64,000 nucleotides of DNA from NCBI GenBank assembly GCA_036873755.1, contig JAVTVY010025161.1:36189-100188 (forward strand). Reading direction: 5' to 3'. This document shows, in pieces, positions 1 to 12,400 of this stretch. The position numbers and the translations under genes are program-made. The notes below the pieces were generated by a model. The model saw only the letters and a program-made list of their open reading frames with translations, did no database searches and was not told the origin of the DNA. The number at the start of each line of letters is the position of its first letter. Position 1 is the first letter of the stretch. Source of the DNA: Hanleya hanleyi (lineage: Eukaryota > Mollusca > Polyplacophora > Lepidopleurida > Hanleyidae).

Positions 1-132
1 ATTGGAATTATATTAACATGTTCAGGTAGAAAATGCATCCATACTCATGGATATTACGCAGGTATTATTGAGGACGTTCCAGACAAATCCGATTTTACGT
101 CTACTGCGCATGTTTTTGGGCATCTACCAAAA

Positions 133-502
133 CAGAGAGAGAGAGAGAGAGAATTAAGGTTTAATGTCGCGTTCGGCAATATTTCAGCTATATATCGACG
201 ATCAAACAAAATTCCAAGTATTCAAGTCAATAGCTCAGTAAACTAATGCATTAAAAACATGTGCATATATTAAAATTTATACAACAAACCGATCTCTCTC
301 AAATAATCTAAACTACAATCTTCTTTACTCGACTAAAACGATCTTCCAAAGTAGCTACTCGATTAAAGTTATCTCTTACAATCTTAAAATCTATGCAGTC
401 GATAAGAATATGTTTCACTGTGAAATCTTCGTGGCATGGAATACACCTTGGGACTGACTCTTTTTTCAGTAAATGTTCGAGAGTTAATCGTGTATGGCCG
501 AT
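133..502 (-). mobile_element. RNase H LINE, 3' fragment (copy 1)
   Basis: This is the 3' end of a non-LTR retrotransposon on the minus strand. Read in that sense it encodes the element's C-terminal zinc knuckle, visible as IGHTRLT...CIPC...H...C with spacing C-x2-C-x7-H-x4-C, followed by a conserved 3' UTR and a (TC)n tail at 133-152. At least eleven further fragments in the window share this tail. Homology stops near 502; the remaining reading frame to 604 is unrelated to the other copies, so the copy is 5'-truncated there. Assignment to an RNase H-carrying LINE clade rests on longer copies at 46.9 and 62.2 kb. Confidence 0.8.
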
Positions 503-1754
503 ATTTAATAGAAAAAGAAAATGGAAGCATTTACGAGAACAGTTGTGAAGGGTTTTTTGAATTGGATATTGTGGTTTCCAGATTTTAAGGCAATACGACC
601 TCAACGAGGGAACGCTGGCAAATTAACTAAGCGTTATTTTGGCAACGATTTGGTGTAAGACTCACGAAATATAATTGACAAAGGATCTGCTGCAAGTTGT
701 ATTGTCAGTCTTTTGTCCAGGATATTACCTTTTCAATGGGAGGTCTTACACCAAAGCCTTGCCGTTATTTTGGCCTCATGATCATGGTTTTCCATGTTGG
801 CATCCTACTGTCTCAAGAGAAGCCTGGTGACCTCCGATTTTTATTAGATTTTCATATTCATCATTGTTCCAGAAAGATATTGAGGCATTTTGTGGAAAAT
901 GACATTTTAACTGCCTAGAAAATATGAGCTTTTTCTAACAAAATATAGGCATTTTTCATAGAATTCCTATCTAATCCATAGATTACTATGGGGTAAAACC
1001 ATTATAGTAGACCATAAAAATTCCCCGATTATGCAAAAATAAACCTGGTGACTCCTGAATTTTATCCTATAGTTTGACATTTTATTTTCAAATTGTCTGG
1101 ATCAGAAAATCTACCGGTGTTGACATTTTCAGAATAGGTCTATAGCATGCTCCAGATAAATTACAGCAGAATTAATTGCAGATCAAATTTCAAGATCCAA
1201 TTTCCGCTTGACGATCTTCAACTGAATCTCCGATGTCGGTGCTAGCACCCTTTCTTACTAGTGGATTGGAACAAATGAGTGCAGAATATTTTGATCACGA
1301 ATCGAAAGCTCATTCTGGTCCTTCAATGATACGTTTAGCCTGAACGACGTTCAGTGGAGTAACATAGGCACTGAGTGTGTACATGTATGTGACCCTCGCG
1401 TTACAAAGGAATTTGACCTGCGATCAATCGATGCCCATACACCATATATACTGCATGGTTTTAGCTATCCGCAAGCTTCTCTGAGGTTCTTCTCTGATGA
1501 TAGTATGACTCTGCGCTATAATCACTTTATCCAGTACCTTTATCTGCGAATTCGCATCCATTATTTATTATTGTTTGAGAACCAATATGATTATTTCAAA
1601 TGAATGGGAACCGCCAGCTATATATTTAGTATCGCACGTGCAAAGTTTTGAAGATATTATTATTCACATTTGATCTGTGTACTTTGAAACAGATGCATGG
1701 CCTGGTTGATTTTTCAAAAACTAAACATATTTTAGCATTCATCGTTGGTGTTAA
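503..1754. other. Unassigned AT-rich sequence
   Basis: I see no gene, recognised repeat or RNA here. The short open frame at 697-918 has no recognisable motif and no flanking splice pattern. Confidence 0.5.
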
Positions 1755-1877
1755 ATGCATATCAACGTTTCGCTAACATTTCCGGTGGTGGAAATTTGGA
1801 GACCTGGCTTTGCAGGAAATCTGGCAACCCCAGTCCAGGCGCCGTGGAATGAGCTAATTACTGATGGAGGGATCAGT

Positions 1878-2010
1878 GGGGGGGGGGGATCAATTAGGGA
1901 TGGAGTGGGGGATGTCCTCCTTCCGCTTCATGAAAGCGAAATTATTGGGAGGGAGTGGTCCTTGGATTCCCTCTCTCTGAATATTGTTGGGGTTATTCCC
2001 CCCCCCCCCC
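1878..2010. repeat. G11 and C13 homopolymer runs, 109 bp apart
   Basis: A run of eleven G (1878-1888) and a run of thirteen C (1998-2010) lie on the same strand and could pair as a hairpin stem. The 88-codon open frame over this segment is explained by low-complexity sequence and I do not call it a gene. Confidence 0.6.
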
Positions 2011-2031
2011 TTTTCCAGTGAGTATGTAATT

Positions 2032-4732
2032 CGTTACTTCAATGATAATTCTGAGTTGAGTCTTGAAAGTACGGTGTACCGAAGACTATTTAGTGATCGA
2101 TTGAGAAACCACGCATTCCTGGACGACTGGAATGTTGCTGTTGCAAAGTCTTAATGAGAGCATTGTCCGATATTTTAAAAAAAATGTTAAACTCTCAGAC
2201 TCGAGATTTTATTACGAGCAGCTGCAACCCGATGGATGATGGCCAACGAACCGAAAACGAAACTGTAGCTTTTCCAAACTCAACTGATTTGCTCTATTTG
2301 ATATTCGAGAGAAACACATCAGATCTTAATTAACATTTATAGAGTTTGGTGTTTCCAGTCTTATTGATAATCAAAAATATCCAAGAAAAGGAGGCAGTCG
2401 ACGGCCATGCCAAACCCGAGACGTATAATACGCACGGTTCAACAATGCGGGTCAGACATTTTACAAATAAACTTCATCAAGCGTAAAAGTTTAATGCATA
2501 TCGGTCTTGATATAGTATGATTGGATCCAAGAAAGACAGTGGTGCAGAGTATGATCACCGGATGGATTAGTATAAGGGGATTACCCAGTGCAATTAGTTA
2601 TTTCACCTCGATATTCCACCTTTCCCTTCCGAGGTTATATCAACCATGATCCGATCAGCAAATTATACGACAGCAATCAAAGCCTTTCACCGTGTTCATC
2701 TCCATGAGATTGAGGTCATGATTTCAGTGCAGGCATGCTATGTGTCTGACCGACATAAATTGCACACTGACAATCAATCTAATTAAGAGTGGACGTAACA
2801 CATAGGCATTCGTCTTACTTTGAGAGTATAAATATGCGTCGGACAATTGACTTGGAGTGCTATGAAACATTCATTCACATCAGAATACCAGCTGTATCAG
2901 GAATGGAACGGATAAAATAACCATTGACATGATCATCAAACCGGATAAAGCGTATATCCTGCAAACCAGTAAAGTCGTGGAGTTGCGGGTATTACCATAA
3001 CACAAGGATGAAGCTAAAATATACATTAGTTATATATAAAGAAGAAGACCGTTTCGACGCTGGAAGTAACTACACGCAAATGTAACCCACTATGCATTAG
3101 CTAGACAATAATCAGTAAGCAAAAATATAAAAGCTTATTTCCCCCAAAACGAGGTACTGCCCCAAAGGCACCTACTTGCTAAAACGAGACAACGGTCCTA
3201 GACCGTTCAAAGGATGTTTGGAAGCCATTTGTTATTATTACGCTTGTAAAGACATCAATAAGAATGTTGTGAGCATGTTTAATCTTATTTAATTGGTTTC
3301 ACAAGGATTCAGTAAATGGAATACTAAGGTTAGTCAGTAAACACCAATCATCCCAATATTGCACACGAAGTACTCCCTCGGGGGTATAATTCTAATAAAC
3401 GGTGTAATGTAGGTATTCCATTCTGGGGGTGAGTTCTCGTCTAGTGAAACAGATCCATGTCAACGATTAAAGTGCGTTCCGTGGAGATATCTGGAACCAA
3501 TATGTTGGGGTGTTGAGTCGTTAACAGCATCCAAATTAGAATTAGATTACATATCGAGAAACATCTTCGATAGTCATCAAGTGTTATATACGCCCCTGTC
3601 TCAATTCCTGGTACTAGTCATGAAGTATCCTGTTCTCATATATCAGAACAAGTTCCATGCCTCTCTACAAGTCATTGACGATTCGCTAAGAAAGACGTTT
3701 CATTGACTCTTCCAAAAGTTTACACTGGGTTGTGACGCGTGGTCTGGAGAACCACAGAGTATGTGACTGCAGCATTGAGCTACTATTTACAATACAATTA
3801 AAAGAAATCGAATTTGACAAACGGCCAGGGAAAGCAATGCTACAGAAGGACCCTTTTCCCTGTGCCAAACAAGCTTGTTATCAGTGACATAATGCCGTAT
3901 AATAACAGTTGGCGATCAATAATATCGACTTCATCATTTCTATTCACCCGTTTCTACTTGAGAAGCGATAAAGGCAAACATGGAGAAAAGTTGGTCCGTC
4001 ACGAAAAGCCACATTGTGCAAGCTGTTACCTTTGCGAACGGCCTCGTTAGCGAGGATGTCTGTAAATAATGAAGAATCTAAAGAATACTTAAAGGAGAGC
4101 AAGTCGTTCTGCCGCGTCCACTTCAACAAAGGAATCAGCCATAATTGGTCATAGTCGTGTTCTCCAGGAGATTTTATTCCGCACCATACGCAGCACGCAC
4201 GGAGTCTCTGCATTTTTTATGGGAAACAATGATCCATGCATACCTAAGACTGCGCATCCATTAAGTAACTTTTTTGTAAAACAAATGCATTGTCTGTCGC
4301 TATAATATCCAAAGATCGTCCATGACATTCCCCCGATATTTGGGATTTTAGTGTTAAGAATTAAATTACACTTCGGCGTGTGCGAAACCTATAGTAAGTC
4401 GCATGAAGGTATTGAATAGCATGTGAAATCCGATAGGTCGTTAGTCAGAAGAATATGAGTGCATAATGGCAAGAGTTTTTTTCCTACAGCAGTTACAGTT
4501 GAAATGTACATTCTCCTTCTCCCTCCGACTGTCTTTTTGTAGTTCCTTAACTCTTTCCACAAATTGAAGATTTTTCTTAAATTTCACCAGGATATCGCGT
4601 TCCAAAATCCGGTCATTAGATCAAGTCAACATAACTGCGGCTTGGAGGGCCATCATGGTTTCATACCAAACTTTCTATCCTGTCCCCGGAACAACAAAAA
4701 ACAGAGAGATGACAATCCGTGTGATTGTAGCT
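2032..4732. other. Unassigned sequence
   Basis: No domain, RNA gene or shared repeat was recognised. Open frames overlap on both strands at 3686-4213, which is expected by chance, and none shows motifs. Confidence 0.45.
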
Positions 4733-5145
4733 GATCAAATTGGGGTCATTGTGAGCCTACCTGCATCATCCTCCGAGCAGAGGATCATAATGAAATTCAA
4801 AATGGCGGCCATGTGCGGTCCCAGAATAGTGTTGTTTCGTCATTTTTCTTCAAAATTTTCTGCGAGGAAAGGTGTGCAAAAATTGTTTTATTTCACAACA
4901 GATTATTATTTACTAATTTATCATGCAGTTTTTGTGAAAAAAGAAATAAAAATCGAAAAATCGACCCAAAAATGCATTTGAAAATGACGTCATGGCAGTG
5001 GTCATCTTGGCTTTTTTTTTTAGCATTTTCATACATATCTTGACCCAAGGATTCAGTGTGGTAAGTTTCAGCCTCCTAGCTCAAGGGGTAAGAAAAACAT
5101 TTTTGCCTAGACAGGTCCCAAAAAGCCAAGGCCAGATAGAGTTAA
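4733..5145 (+). mobile_element. TTAA-MITE family A, copy 1
   Basis: A non-autonomous DNA transposon copy. It shares its whole length with copies at 23.0, 34.7, 46.2, 53.1 and 59.3 kb. The right end reads GGCCAGATAGAGTTAA, matching the family's terminal repeat (TTAA then CCCTATCTGGCC at the opposite end); the left end is decayed. TTAA targets with CCCT-type ends are typical of piggyBac-like elements, so that superfamily is the inference. It contains a CRE-type palindrome TGACGTCA at 4985-4992. The open frames at 4655-5043 are internal to the repeat and not genes. Confidence 0.75.
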
Positions 5146-5340
5146 AAATCAGTTGAAAATAAGTTCATTTGATGTTCGAGTGGATCCTCACGCCAATCAG
5201 ACGATATGCCACGTACTACAATTATGAAAGGTCAATTAGGACAAAGGTAAAGGCGACCTACAAACATGAAGTTAATACTATCTCTGTTATTACTGCAGTC
5301 GAATGAATAAAAAAGAAAAAAAAACAGATGACCCAAATAC

Positions 5341-5430
5341 GATACGACACGTAATAAGTCATCGTAATTATTATTATTATTATATTATTATTACGTAATC
5401 GTAATAATACGATACGATAAGTCATGACGT
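5341..5430. repeat. (ATT)n microsatellite inside short repeats
   Basis: An ATT tract at about 5365-5393 is flanked by near-copies of ACGTAAT and AATACGATACGA, giving both direct and inverted symmetry. Confidence 0.65.
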
Positions 5431-8389
5431 TTCAACTCTCTATTTTCTCCTATTCGGAGCATGAGAGTAAACTTCAATGGCAGTGGAACTTGGGGTGGGG
5501 GCGTAATCCAGGACAGAGTTCAACAAAGATTCAAGAAAATAAAGCTCCAAAATGTAACGCAATGTATGTATGCCGCCAATATGTTTTTCTCTAATTGTAG
5601 TTAGTAGAATCGAATTGCTCCCCCTCTCCACCAAAAGCATCCCACTGTATACAGAAAATCACTCAAATACAGTTGGTGATACGCGAAATACCTTTTTACG
5701 GTAGCCAGGTTGTAACCAATCCAAAACATGCATGAATTTTAAATTTTAGAAAGTTCGTGTCTTCCAAGAGAGAGAGAGCAGTCAACATGTCCCTAGGCCA
5801 ACAGGATGATATCATGCTATTCTATCATGCAATCCGGATCACCGACACGTATTTAGTCAAAACAAATGTTCAAGTCGATTTCTAGAGTATAATGTATCTT
5901 AGGAATGTTTAGCTTAGCATTATCGCAAGGCACAAGTGAATTGAACGGGCACCAGCCAGTATACTCGGAATTATACAAGTTACGAAACGTAGCGTCAGAA
6001 ATATTGTTCACTCATATTTTGCCGCTAGTGTGCGATACTAACCACATAATTTAAATAACATAGAACGACATCGAGAGAAATGCTTTCGACCTTCAATTTT
6101 ATCGCTTGACATATGGATTTACCTTAATTATAAACCTTTCGTCCTGAATGATTTCCTACAGACATAATTTACTATTGCAATGATATACAGTAAATGATAT
6201 TATACTTCGAGGGCTTCGCCAAGAATCTATCCTGTTACCGGTTGATAGAAATGTAACATGTCTATGGCTTCAGCGATACATTCATCTTCGTTCTAAGAAA
6301 AGTATTTCCGATACGTAATTATACAAGTGTCCTTAAGCACTGTGATGCACTGATTTACTTGGCATGATACAGAGTACGGGTGACTCCGGAAATATCACAG
6401 GGAAGCATTTTGTAGATCAATATATCTACATATATTTATTCATGTCATCATGAGGAATGTTTAACCAATGGAATCTACCGAAAATGAAATTAACAAAAAA
6501 AAATCCTGGTTGATTTCGTTGGCTAAAACTTGACTAGTTGCTTATCCTTGAATTTTCTGTAATATTTATTTTAATTTTAATGCCCATGCAGCATGTTGTA
6601 AACCAACATTTTTGATGATGACATGAATAAATATATGTCGAAATATTTATCTACAACTGGCCATATATAAAGCATTATCGATTAGATATGGTAACGATTC
6701 ATTTACTTATTTTTGCGATCAGGACGTGGCTTTCACCCAAAACAATTGTAGAAAATCAGATTACGTAATCCAGATGTGCTTATCAACGGTGAAATTATTA
6801 GTTAAAAGCTTGGTATTGAACTAATCGTGTTATGAGGTGTTGAGAGCGTAGATTCGCGTCATACTGTACTGTAAAAATATATTTATCTAGAGGGCATATT
6901 GACTCATACATATACCTTGAATTGGGAATTGAAGTTGTGAAATTTGCGGCTATGTTGCCGAAACAAAAGTTGTGAGAATTAAAGGAAGATATACATGGGA
7001 TGTATCTCTTATGGATCCTTAAACATTTCTCACGCGGCGCACAGTATAATTTTGCCAAGCTTTGACTAATGCTCTGTATCGGATCTACTTGACGATCAGA
7101 CAGAAAAAATTACATATTGTGACTCAGTTATAAATTTCCTTTCCGAACATATTGCGACACTGAATTGAAATTGCATCGATCTGCTTTTTATCAGTTTGTA
7201 TTGTGTAAGCTGCTGATCAATTAGATTGAAGTGATATTAAATTCCCCATGTAATGTCATAATTTTCTCATTTACCTTGCTTTAGTTAAACTCTTCAGAAT
7301 GCACCAAACCGTTAAATCGATGCTATGACTGGTCACGGGAACAGAATAAAACACAGTGTGCTCAATATCTTCCACAAATCTCCTTCTAACTGGTTTTATC
7401 ACAAATTGCATATTACTCAGATTGGGAAGAATACCCTGAATGATCTCATTATAGCGGTAATGACTCGATATTATATTGGTTAAGCAGATCGTGCGAAACC
7501 TACTCCTGAAAAGTTATGTCCACAAAGCGCATTACTATTTGGCAGGCGAATCTATTCAACTGAGAATAATACAATGACAACCCATTGACAGTGAAGGTGT
7601 GTCGATATATTTTTTTGCTGTAGCCATCTCGACTGAATTGATTTTGATTTAAACACAACGCTCCAAGGGATACGTTCATAAACATCATATCGAGCTGACG
7701 GCAGCTAATCGTATGGACGGACACGAACTTTTGAACGAGTTACATTTTATGGCGACTTTGGTTATGGTGTGAAATACAAATCGCGATGAAATTTGCCGAT
7801 TGGAGAAGCCAGATCCAACCACAGACGGTATCTTTCTACTGCACAAATGCACGAACATAAAAACAAGCTAATCAATGAAAAGAAATGATTGCAAGTATAC
7901 TTGATCAAATTGTGTTCTAAAGTATTACAGTACATCTATAGATAGTTTTAAACAGCTGTTCTTGAAAGAAAATTGACTTCGGACCAGATATTCTGATGAG
8001 AGCTGTCAAGAGACGGCACATTTATTAGTAAGTCATGTTCCGTCGAGAATCACATAGTTTCACTCAACACATAATGCTGCGAAGACACGAGTTCAATCCA
8101 TCGTCCAGAAGATTTTTTGTTGATAACTGTTCAGCGCGTCAATATATTTAAGAAATAAATGTTAGTTTTTTATCCTCTAACTCTCTAAAACGTATGTGAC
8201 TATTGTATTACTAGGAAACCACAGGCTGAGTCCTGAACATAAAGGAAATTCAAATATCTGAGCAGGAAAAACAGGCATAACTCAACGTTGAACAACGCAA
8301 GACACCGTGAGTCGGACAGGCAACTTCGATCTCTTTTCGATCTGTTTCGCGATGAACAATAAACTGGATGAAATACCTAGCTGACATTC
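5431..8389. other. Unassigned AT-rich sequence
   Basis: Nothing recognised over about 3 kb except a short GA run near 5768-5778. Open frames on the minus strand (5440-5640, 6798-7058, 7500-7724) carry no motif. Confidence 0.4.
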
Positions 8390-8960
8390 TTACGTTCCTG
8401 TTTATGTGGCATGTAAAGCTTTGGGTGATAATTTATTTCTTATCTTCGTCCGCAAATACGCAATTTGCCTCGCACAACTTGTTCCAGTGGCGGAACTCGC
8501 CCATACAAACTCGCGCAGACAAATTCGCCTGAAACAGGCTTTGTCTGCAGGTGTTGCACGCGCGTCGAGAATTCTGAGTTGGTATACCAACGGTGGCTAA
8601 CGAAGAATTGCAAAACGGTCTAATGCATTATGGTAATTAACCAATCAAAACTCTACAATTCACTCTGAAATGTGATAATTATTTTTATCACATATTTGCC
8701 TGTGATACTGGACATTTAGCCCCGTTGATACTGTGGAATGACACCGTTCCATATCATGATATGGATTTCTGCCCTCACGCGCGGGTCTGATATCGGTTAT
8801 CGGCCCTTGGGCTGATATCGCGCACCGCAGGAGTGGTTTCCCCTCGAGAAGCTCGTCGCATTCTCTCCGCAGTCTGACCGAGCGCACTTTTGTGCTTTTC
8901 ACCTGGATCTTACTACGTATTAAATGTTTTGAAGTATGCATAATCATTCGATAATCGTTC
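8390..8960. other. Locally GC-richer patch, unassigned
   Basis: This stretch has higher GC and more CpG than its surroundings, with long open frames on both strands at 8402-8600 and a minus-strand frame at 8660-8947. It repeats the words CTGATATCG and GGGCTGATAT that also appear in the foldback at 9143-9285, so it may be a decayed relative of that repeat. No protein motif is visible. Confidence 0.35.
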
Positions 8961-9142
8961 TTGAATTTGAACCTTTTCGCTCTGGTATATCACCAAAATG
9001 GGACAAAGAAATTTTCGCAACATTGACTGCATTTTACCGAGGGTTCAATTTTCGATGAAACAGTTTCATGTCAAACTAAAATCTATGTCTACTTGTTTTG
9101 TCAATTACAATGCTACCATTCATCTATAAATATGTGATAAAT

Positions 9143-9285
9143 AGATTATGATATACCCATTTCCATATCGTCCCTGGCATCAGCCCTCGACCCCCATATC
9201 AGCCCTCGGGCCTTCGGCCCTCTGGCTGATATGGGGGTCTCGGGCTGATACCAGGGCCGATATGGAAATGGGTATACAATAATCT
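9143..9285. repeat. Foldback element 1 (near-perfect hairpin)
   Basis: Arms of about 60 bp are inverted complements: the left starts AGATTATGATATACCCATT and the right ends AATGGGTATACAATAATCT. The centre is GGGCCTTCGGCCC at 9208-9220. It looks like a short foldback MITE or a structured-RNA source; no target duplication is clear. Confidence 0.8.
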
Positions 9286-9316
9286 CTATATATTCTGAAG
9301 CATTCTGAAGAAATTA

Positions 9317-9485
9317 AGAAATAATATTTGCATAGGCGTGCAAAATGGTTATTTTACGCACGGTTAGTGTGGGAAACTTAATATTTTAAGGCATGGGCGA
9401 AGCCCGCACACTAGAATTTATAGACTGTTCCACACTAACCGTGCGTAAAGTAACCATTGCGCACGCCTATGAAAACATTATTTCT
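9317..9485. repeat. Foldback element 2 (hairpin with ~58-bp arms)
   Basis: The left arm runs from AGAAATAATATTTGCATAGG through ACGCACGGTTAGTGTGG; the right arm has the inverted complement CCACACTAACCGTGCGTAAA through CGCCTATG to ATTATTTCT. The loop near 9400-9410 holds GGCGAAGCC. It lies only 31 bp from foldback 1 but its sequence is different. Confidence 0.8.
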
Positions 9486-9643
9486 ATTCTATTGCACTAC
9501 TCAAATTGATTATTAGCAAATATTATAATGAAAGGGTAAAGGCATATTTTAAGGGTTGGCACGATGATCCCGTCTCGGTTGGCATCGTGACAATGTGAGT
9601 GGACAAGTTTATTTGGTCTCTTAAATATAGTTATTCTGTCAGA

Positions 9644-10100
9644 TGAGAGAGAGAATTAAGGTTTAACGTTTTTCTAAGGATATAATTCAACAACTCAGTA
9701 AACTATTGCGTAAAAACTGGTACAAACATTAAAATGTGTACAACAAACCAATCTCTCAAAAATAATCTAAAATACAATCTTCTTTTGCTCGGCTAAAATG
9801 ATCTTCCAGCGTAGCTGCTCGATAAAAAGTACCTCTTACAATCTTAAAAACTATGCAGTCTATGAAAATATGTTTCACCGTGAGATTTTCATGGCATGGC
9901 ATACACCTTGGAACTGGCTCCTGTTTTAGTATATATTCGTGAGTTAATCGTGTATGGCCTATCCTACATCGTCTAACCATGGCCTGATCGAAACGTTTCT
10001 GACTGTTCAGATGAGTATAACCAACAGTTTTTTTGAACTCGTGAAGTTTGTTATTATCCATAGTATTCCATAAAGATTGAAACAGCTTCCTTACATAAGC
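9644..10100 (-). mobile_element. RNase H LINE, 3' fragment (copy 2)
   Basis: Minus-strand 3' end with GA-rich tail at 9644-9653. The coding part gives YTHLNSQKRFDQAM, then IGHTRLTHEY and the zinc knuckle C-x2-C-x7-H-x4-C, and a stop close to the 3' UTR. Its tail region is partly deleted. Upstream it extends to the segment following the RNase H domain, as in the 62.2-kb copy, and stops exactly where the tail of copy 3 begins. It is 5'-truncated and cannot move on its own. Confidence 0.8.
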
Positions 10101-10447
10101 GAGGGAGAGAGAGAGATTTAAGGTTTAATGTCGCGTTCAGCAATATTTCAGCTACATAGCGACGATCAAACAGAACTAAGTACTCAGGTCATTAACTTAG
10201 TAATCCAACGCATTAAAACATACACACATTAAAACTTATGTAACAGCCCGATTTCTCTCAAATAACCCAAGATGCAATCCTCTCTCACCCGATCTTCCAA
10301 AGTAGTCGCTCGATAAAAGCATCTCTTACAATCTTAAAATCTATGCATTCGATAAGAATATGTTTCACCGTGAGATCATCCTGGCATGGAACACACCTTG
10401 GGACTGGCTCTTTTGTTTAGTAAATGTTCGTGAGTTAATCATGTGTG
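10101..10447 (-). mobile_element. RNase H LINE, 3' fragment (copy 3)
   Basis: A second minus-strand 3' end directly abutting copy 2, beginning with its own GA tail at 10101-10116 and continuing through the 3' UTR into the zinc-knuckle coding region until about 10447. Either it inserted into copy 2 or both arose by tandem insertion. Confidence 0.75.
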
Positions 10448-10502
10448 CCAGGCTCTGAGGAACATACTAACATTAGGTCTATTTGTGTCGCTTTGTTAAT
10501 CA

Positions 10503-10580
10503 ATTTCACGATGAAAACAACAGTTAGACTTGAGAAAGAAATTCCACGATGAAAACAACAGTTAAACTTGAGAAAGAAAT
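10503..10580. repeat. Tandem duplication, 38-bp unit, two copies
   Basis: CACGATGAAAACAACAGTTA recurs at 10507 and 10545 with the rest of the unit, differing by one or two bases. Confidence 0.85.
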
Positions 10581-11079
10581 TCCATCTTGTAATTTGTGTG
10601 TTTATTCGATTGTGTGAAGTAGACGATCTCTTCCTCTCCCGTTCTGTACAATAGAATCTCCTAATGAACACCTGAACACCTGCATTTCACACAACCATGC
10701 AAAACACTCAATATTTGCACGGTTTAGCAAGTTGTTATAGACACAAGTGTTATAGAATAAAGAATAAATGTTATCCCCGACAACTAACTCTGATAGACCC
10801 GTGCAAATCACGTGATCTGGCGTTCCACTGTGGTCGGTCTATTATCTCAGGTGAGGGGATAATATAGCCCAGAGAATAATATCCCGGTATTTGAGTGCAG
10901 ATGAAATGTTTTACTGTCCTTTTAAACAGTACAGCCTTCGTGTCGACGAGTTTTTATGCGATAAAGAATCGGTGACAGCAGACTCATTTAATTAGTTCAC
11001 TCGAGTACGGGGTGAACAGTACGAGCCCGAGAGAGTTGCCCTCACACTTTTACTGAATCCACCTTTAGTCCGGTGGCTT
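10581..11079. other. Unassigned sequence
   Basis: No recognised feature. Confidence 0.4.
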
Positions 11080-11560
11080 AAGGCCAGATTTTCACTTTAT
11101 CGTGACAGAGTGGAATAAAGCACCAAATTTGGCACACGTGTCGTCAGAGACACCGAGAACAATATCAGAAGGGGTGCCCCCGATTTCGAGGCCCAGGAGG
11201 CAATATGTGGCCCATTAGGGGCCCGGGGTCATTTTGGGCCTATAAATGGCAATTTTTATCCCAACGATTTTCGAAACATCATATATCCGCCATCCTCTGG
11301 GGTAAGAGTCTGAAAATTTCCACACCAATAGTGCTGGCAAAGGTCTAGCGAGAAACACAAAATAATCCAAGATGGCCACCATAATGACGTTAAAGCTACG
11401 TCAGCACCAAAAAATGATCAATTTTTTTCGAATTTTCGATCCGAAATTTTGAATTATTTTTTTATATTGTTTTCTTGGTGTTGGGTATACAGTAAATATA
11501 AGAAAATAATCATATATAACTGACTCAGATGGCACGGTAGACCCTGACTGACCTTTGCCA
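11080..11560. repeat. Probable interspersed repeat resembling MITE family A in style
   Basis: It contains the phrases GTAAGAGTCTGAAAATTTCCA and AAGATGGCCACCATAATGACG, laid out like family A but not alignable in detail. The ends are undefined. Repeat status is inferred from composition and similarity only. Confidence 0.35.
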
Positions 11561-12400
11561 AACTAGGTCAAGTTGGACCAAATCCTTATTTGGTACAATG
11601 CAACCTGTGACTGGACAATGCATAGCTACCAAGTGAAATGTGTCATACTAATATAGCGTTAGACTTCCATCTACACATTTTTGAATATGTTATTCGGGAT
11701 TCCTGTTGCTGAAGATGAATGGCGGCGCCAATGCGAAAACTATGGTCTATTAAAGAGGATCAATGCCGATTAAAGAGATTCCGTTTTTTACATGAGCTGA
11801 GAAATAGGCAGCTCAAACGGGCGCATCCTCTGCAAATTGGAACAGGGGCCCGTCCTCGGATGTGAAATATGTCAGCGAAAATAAGCACGTATTGGTTGAA
11901 CCGGACAATATCTAATATTATCAGTATAAACAGATGAACTGGTTTATGGGATATGTTGTGTTTGAAGTTGCGGATAATAATGTGCATGTCTTGTAACGGG
12001 CCAGATTGATCGAAGAAAGAGACATCGTTTTATTAAAGAACATTGCTATTGCTGTTTTGTTTTGAACGAACTGTCAATTCACTAACGCGTAAGAATACAT
12101 GAAATGCTACCAAGATCATTGCTCGTAAAAGAATTACTTGGATACTTTCAAGGAAGATTCTGCAAGAGACGCCGTGAGATGAACTCTACTTCAAAGACTC
12201 AGCAACAGACAGGGTATTGGGTGCGACGAGCGATTGAGCCAAGGGGCTAGAGACAGCGCTTCCTGAAATTGTAACCGCGAGAGTTTGTCATGAATAAGAG
12301 TGTTCCGAAATATGTTTTGATCTGAAAAGAATGTCATTTCGAAGGCAGGCAACTACTAACTGACGCATTAATTTCATCAGATTGATTATTTCAACCACGA
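11561..12400. other. Unassigned sequence
   Basis: No recognised feature before the DIRS-like RNase H remnant begins. Confidence 0.4.

Noticed and set aside
1755..2021. 88-codon plus frame
   Set aside because: Glycine- and proline-rich stretches come from the G and C homopolymers.
4655..5043. Two overlapping plus-strand open frames of 76-108 codons
   Set aside because: They lie within MITE family A and the other copies do not keep the frames.
8402..8600. Open frames on both strands
   Set aside because: GC-richer composition with fewer stops explains them; no motif.
11080..11560. Further copy of MITE family A
   Set aside because: Phrases are similar in kind but terminal repeats and internal order do not align; listed only as a probable separate repeat.
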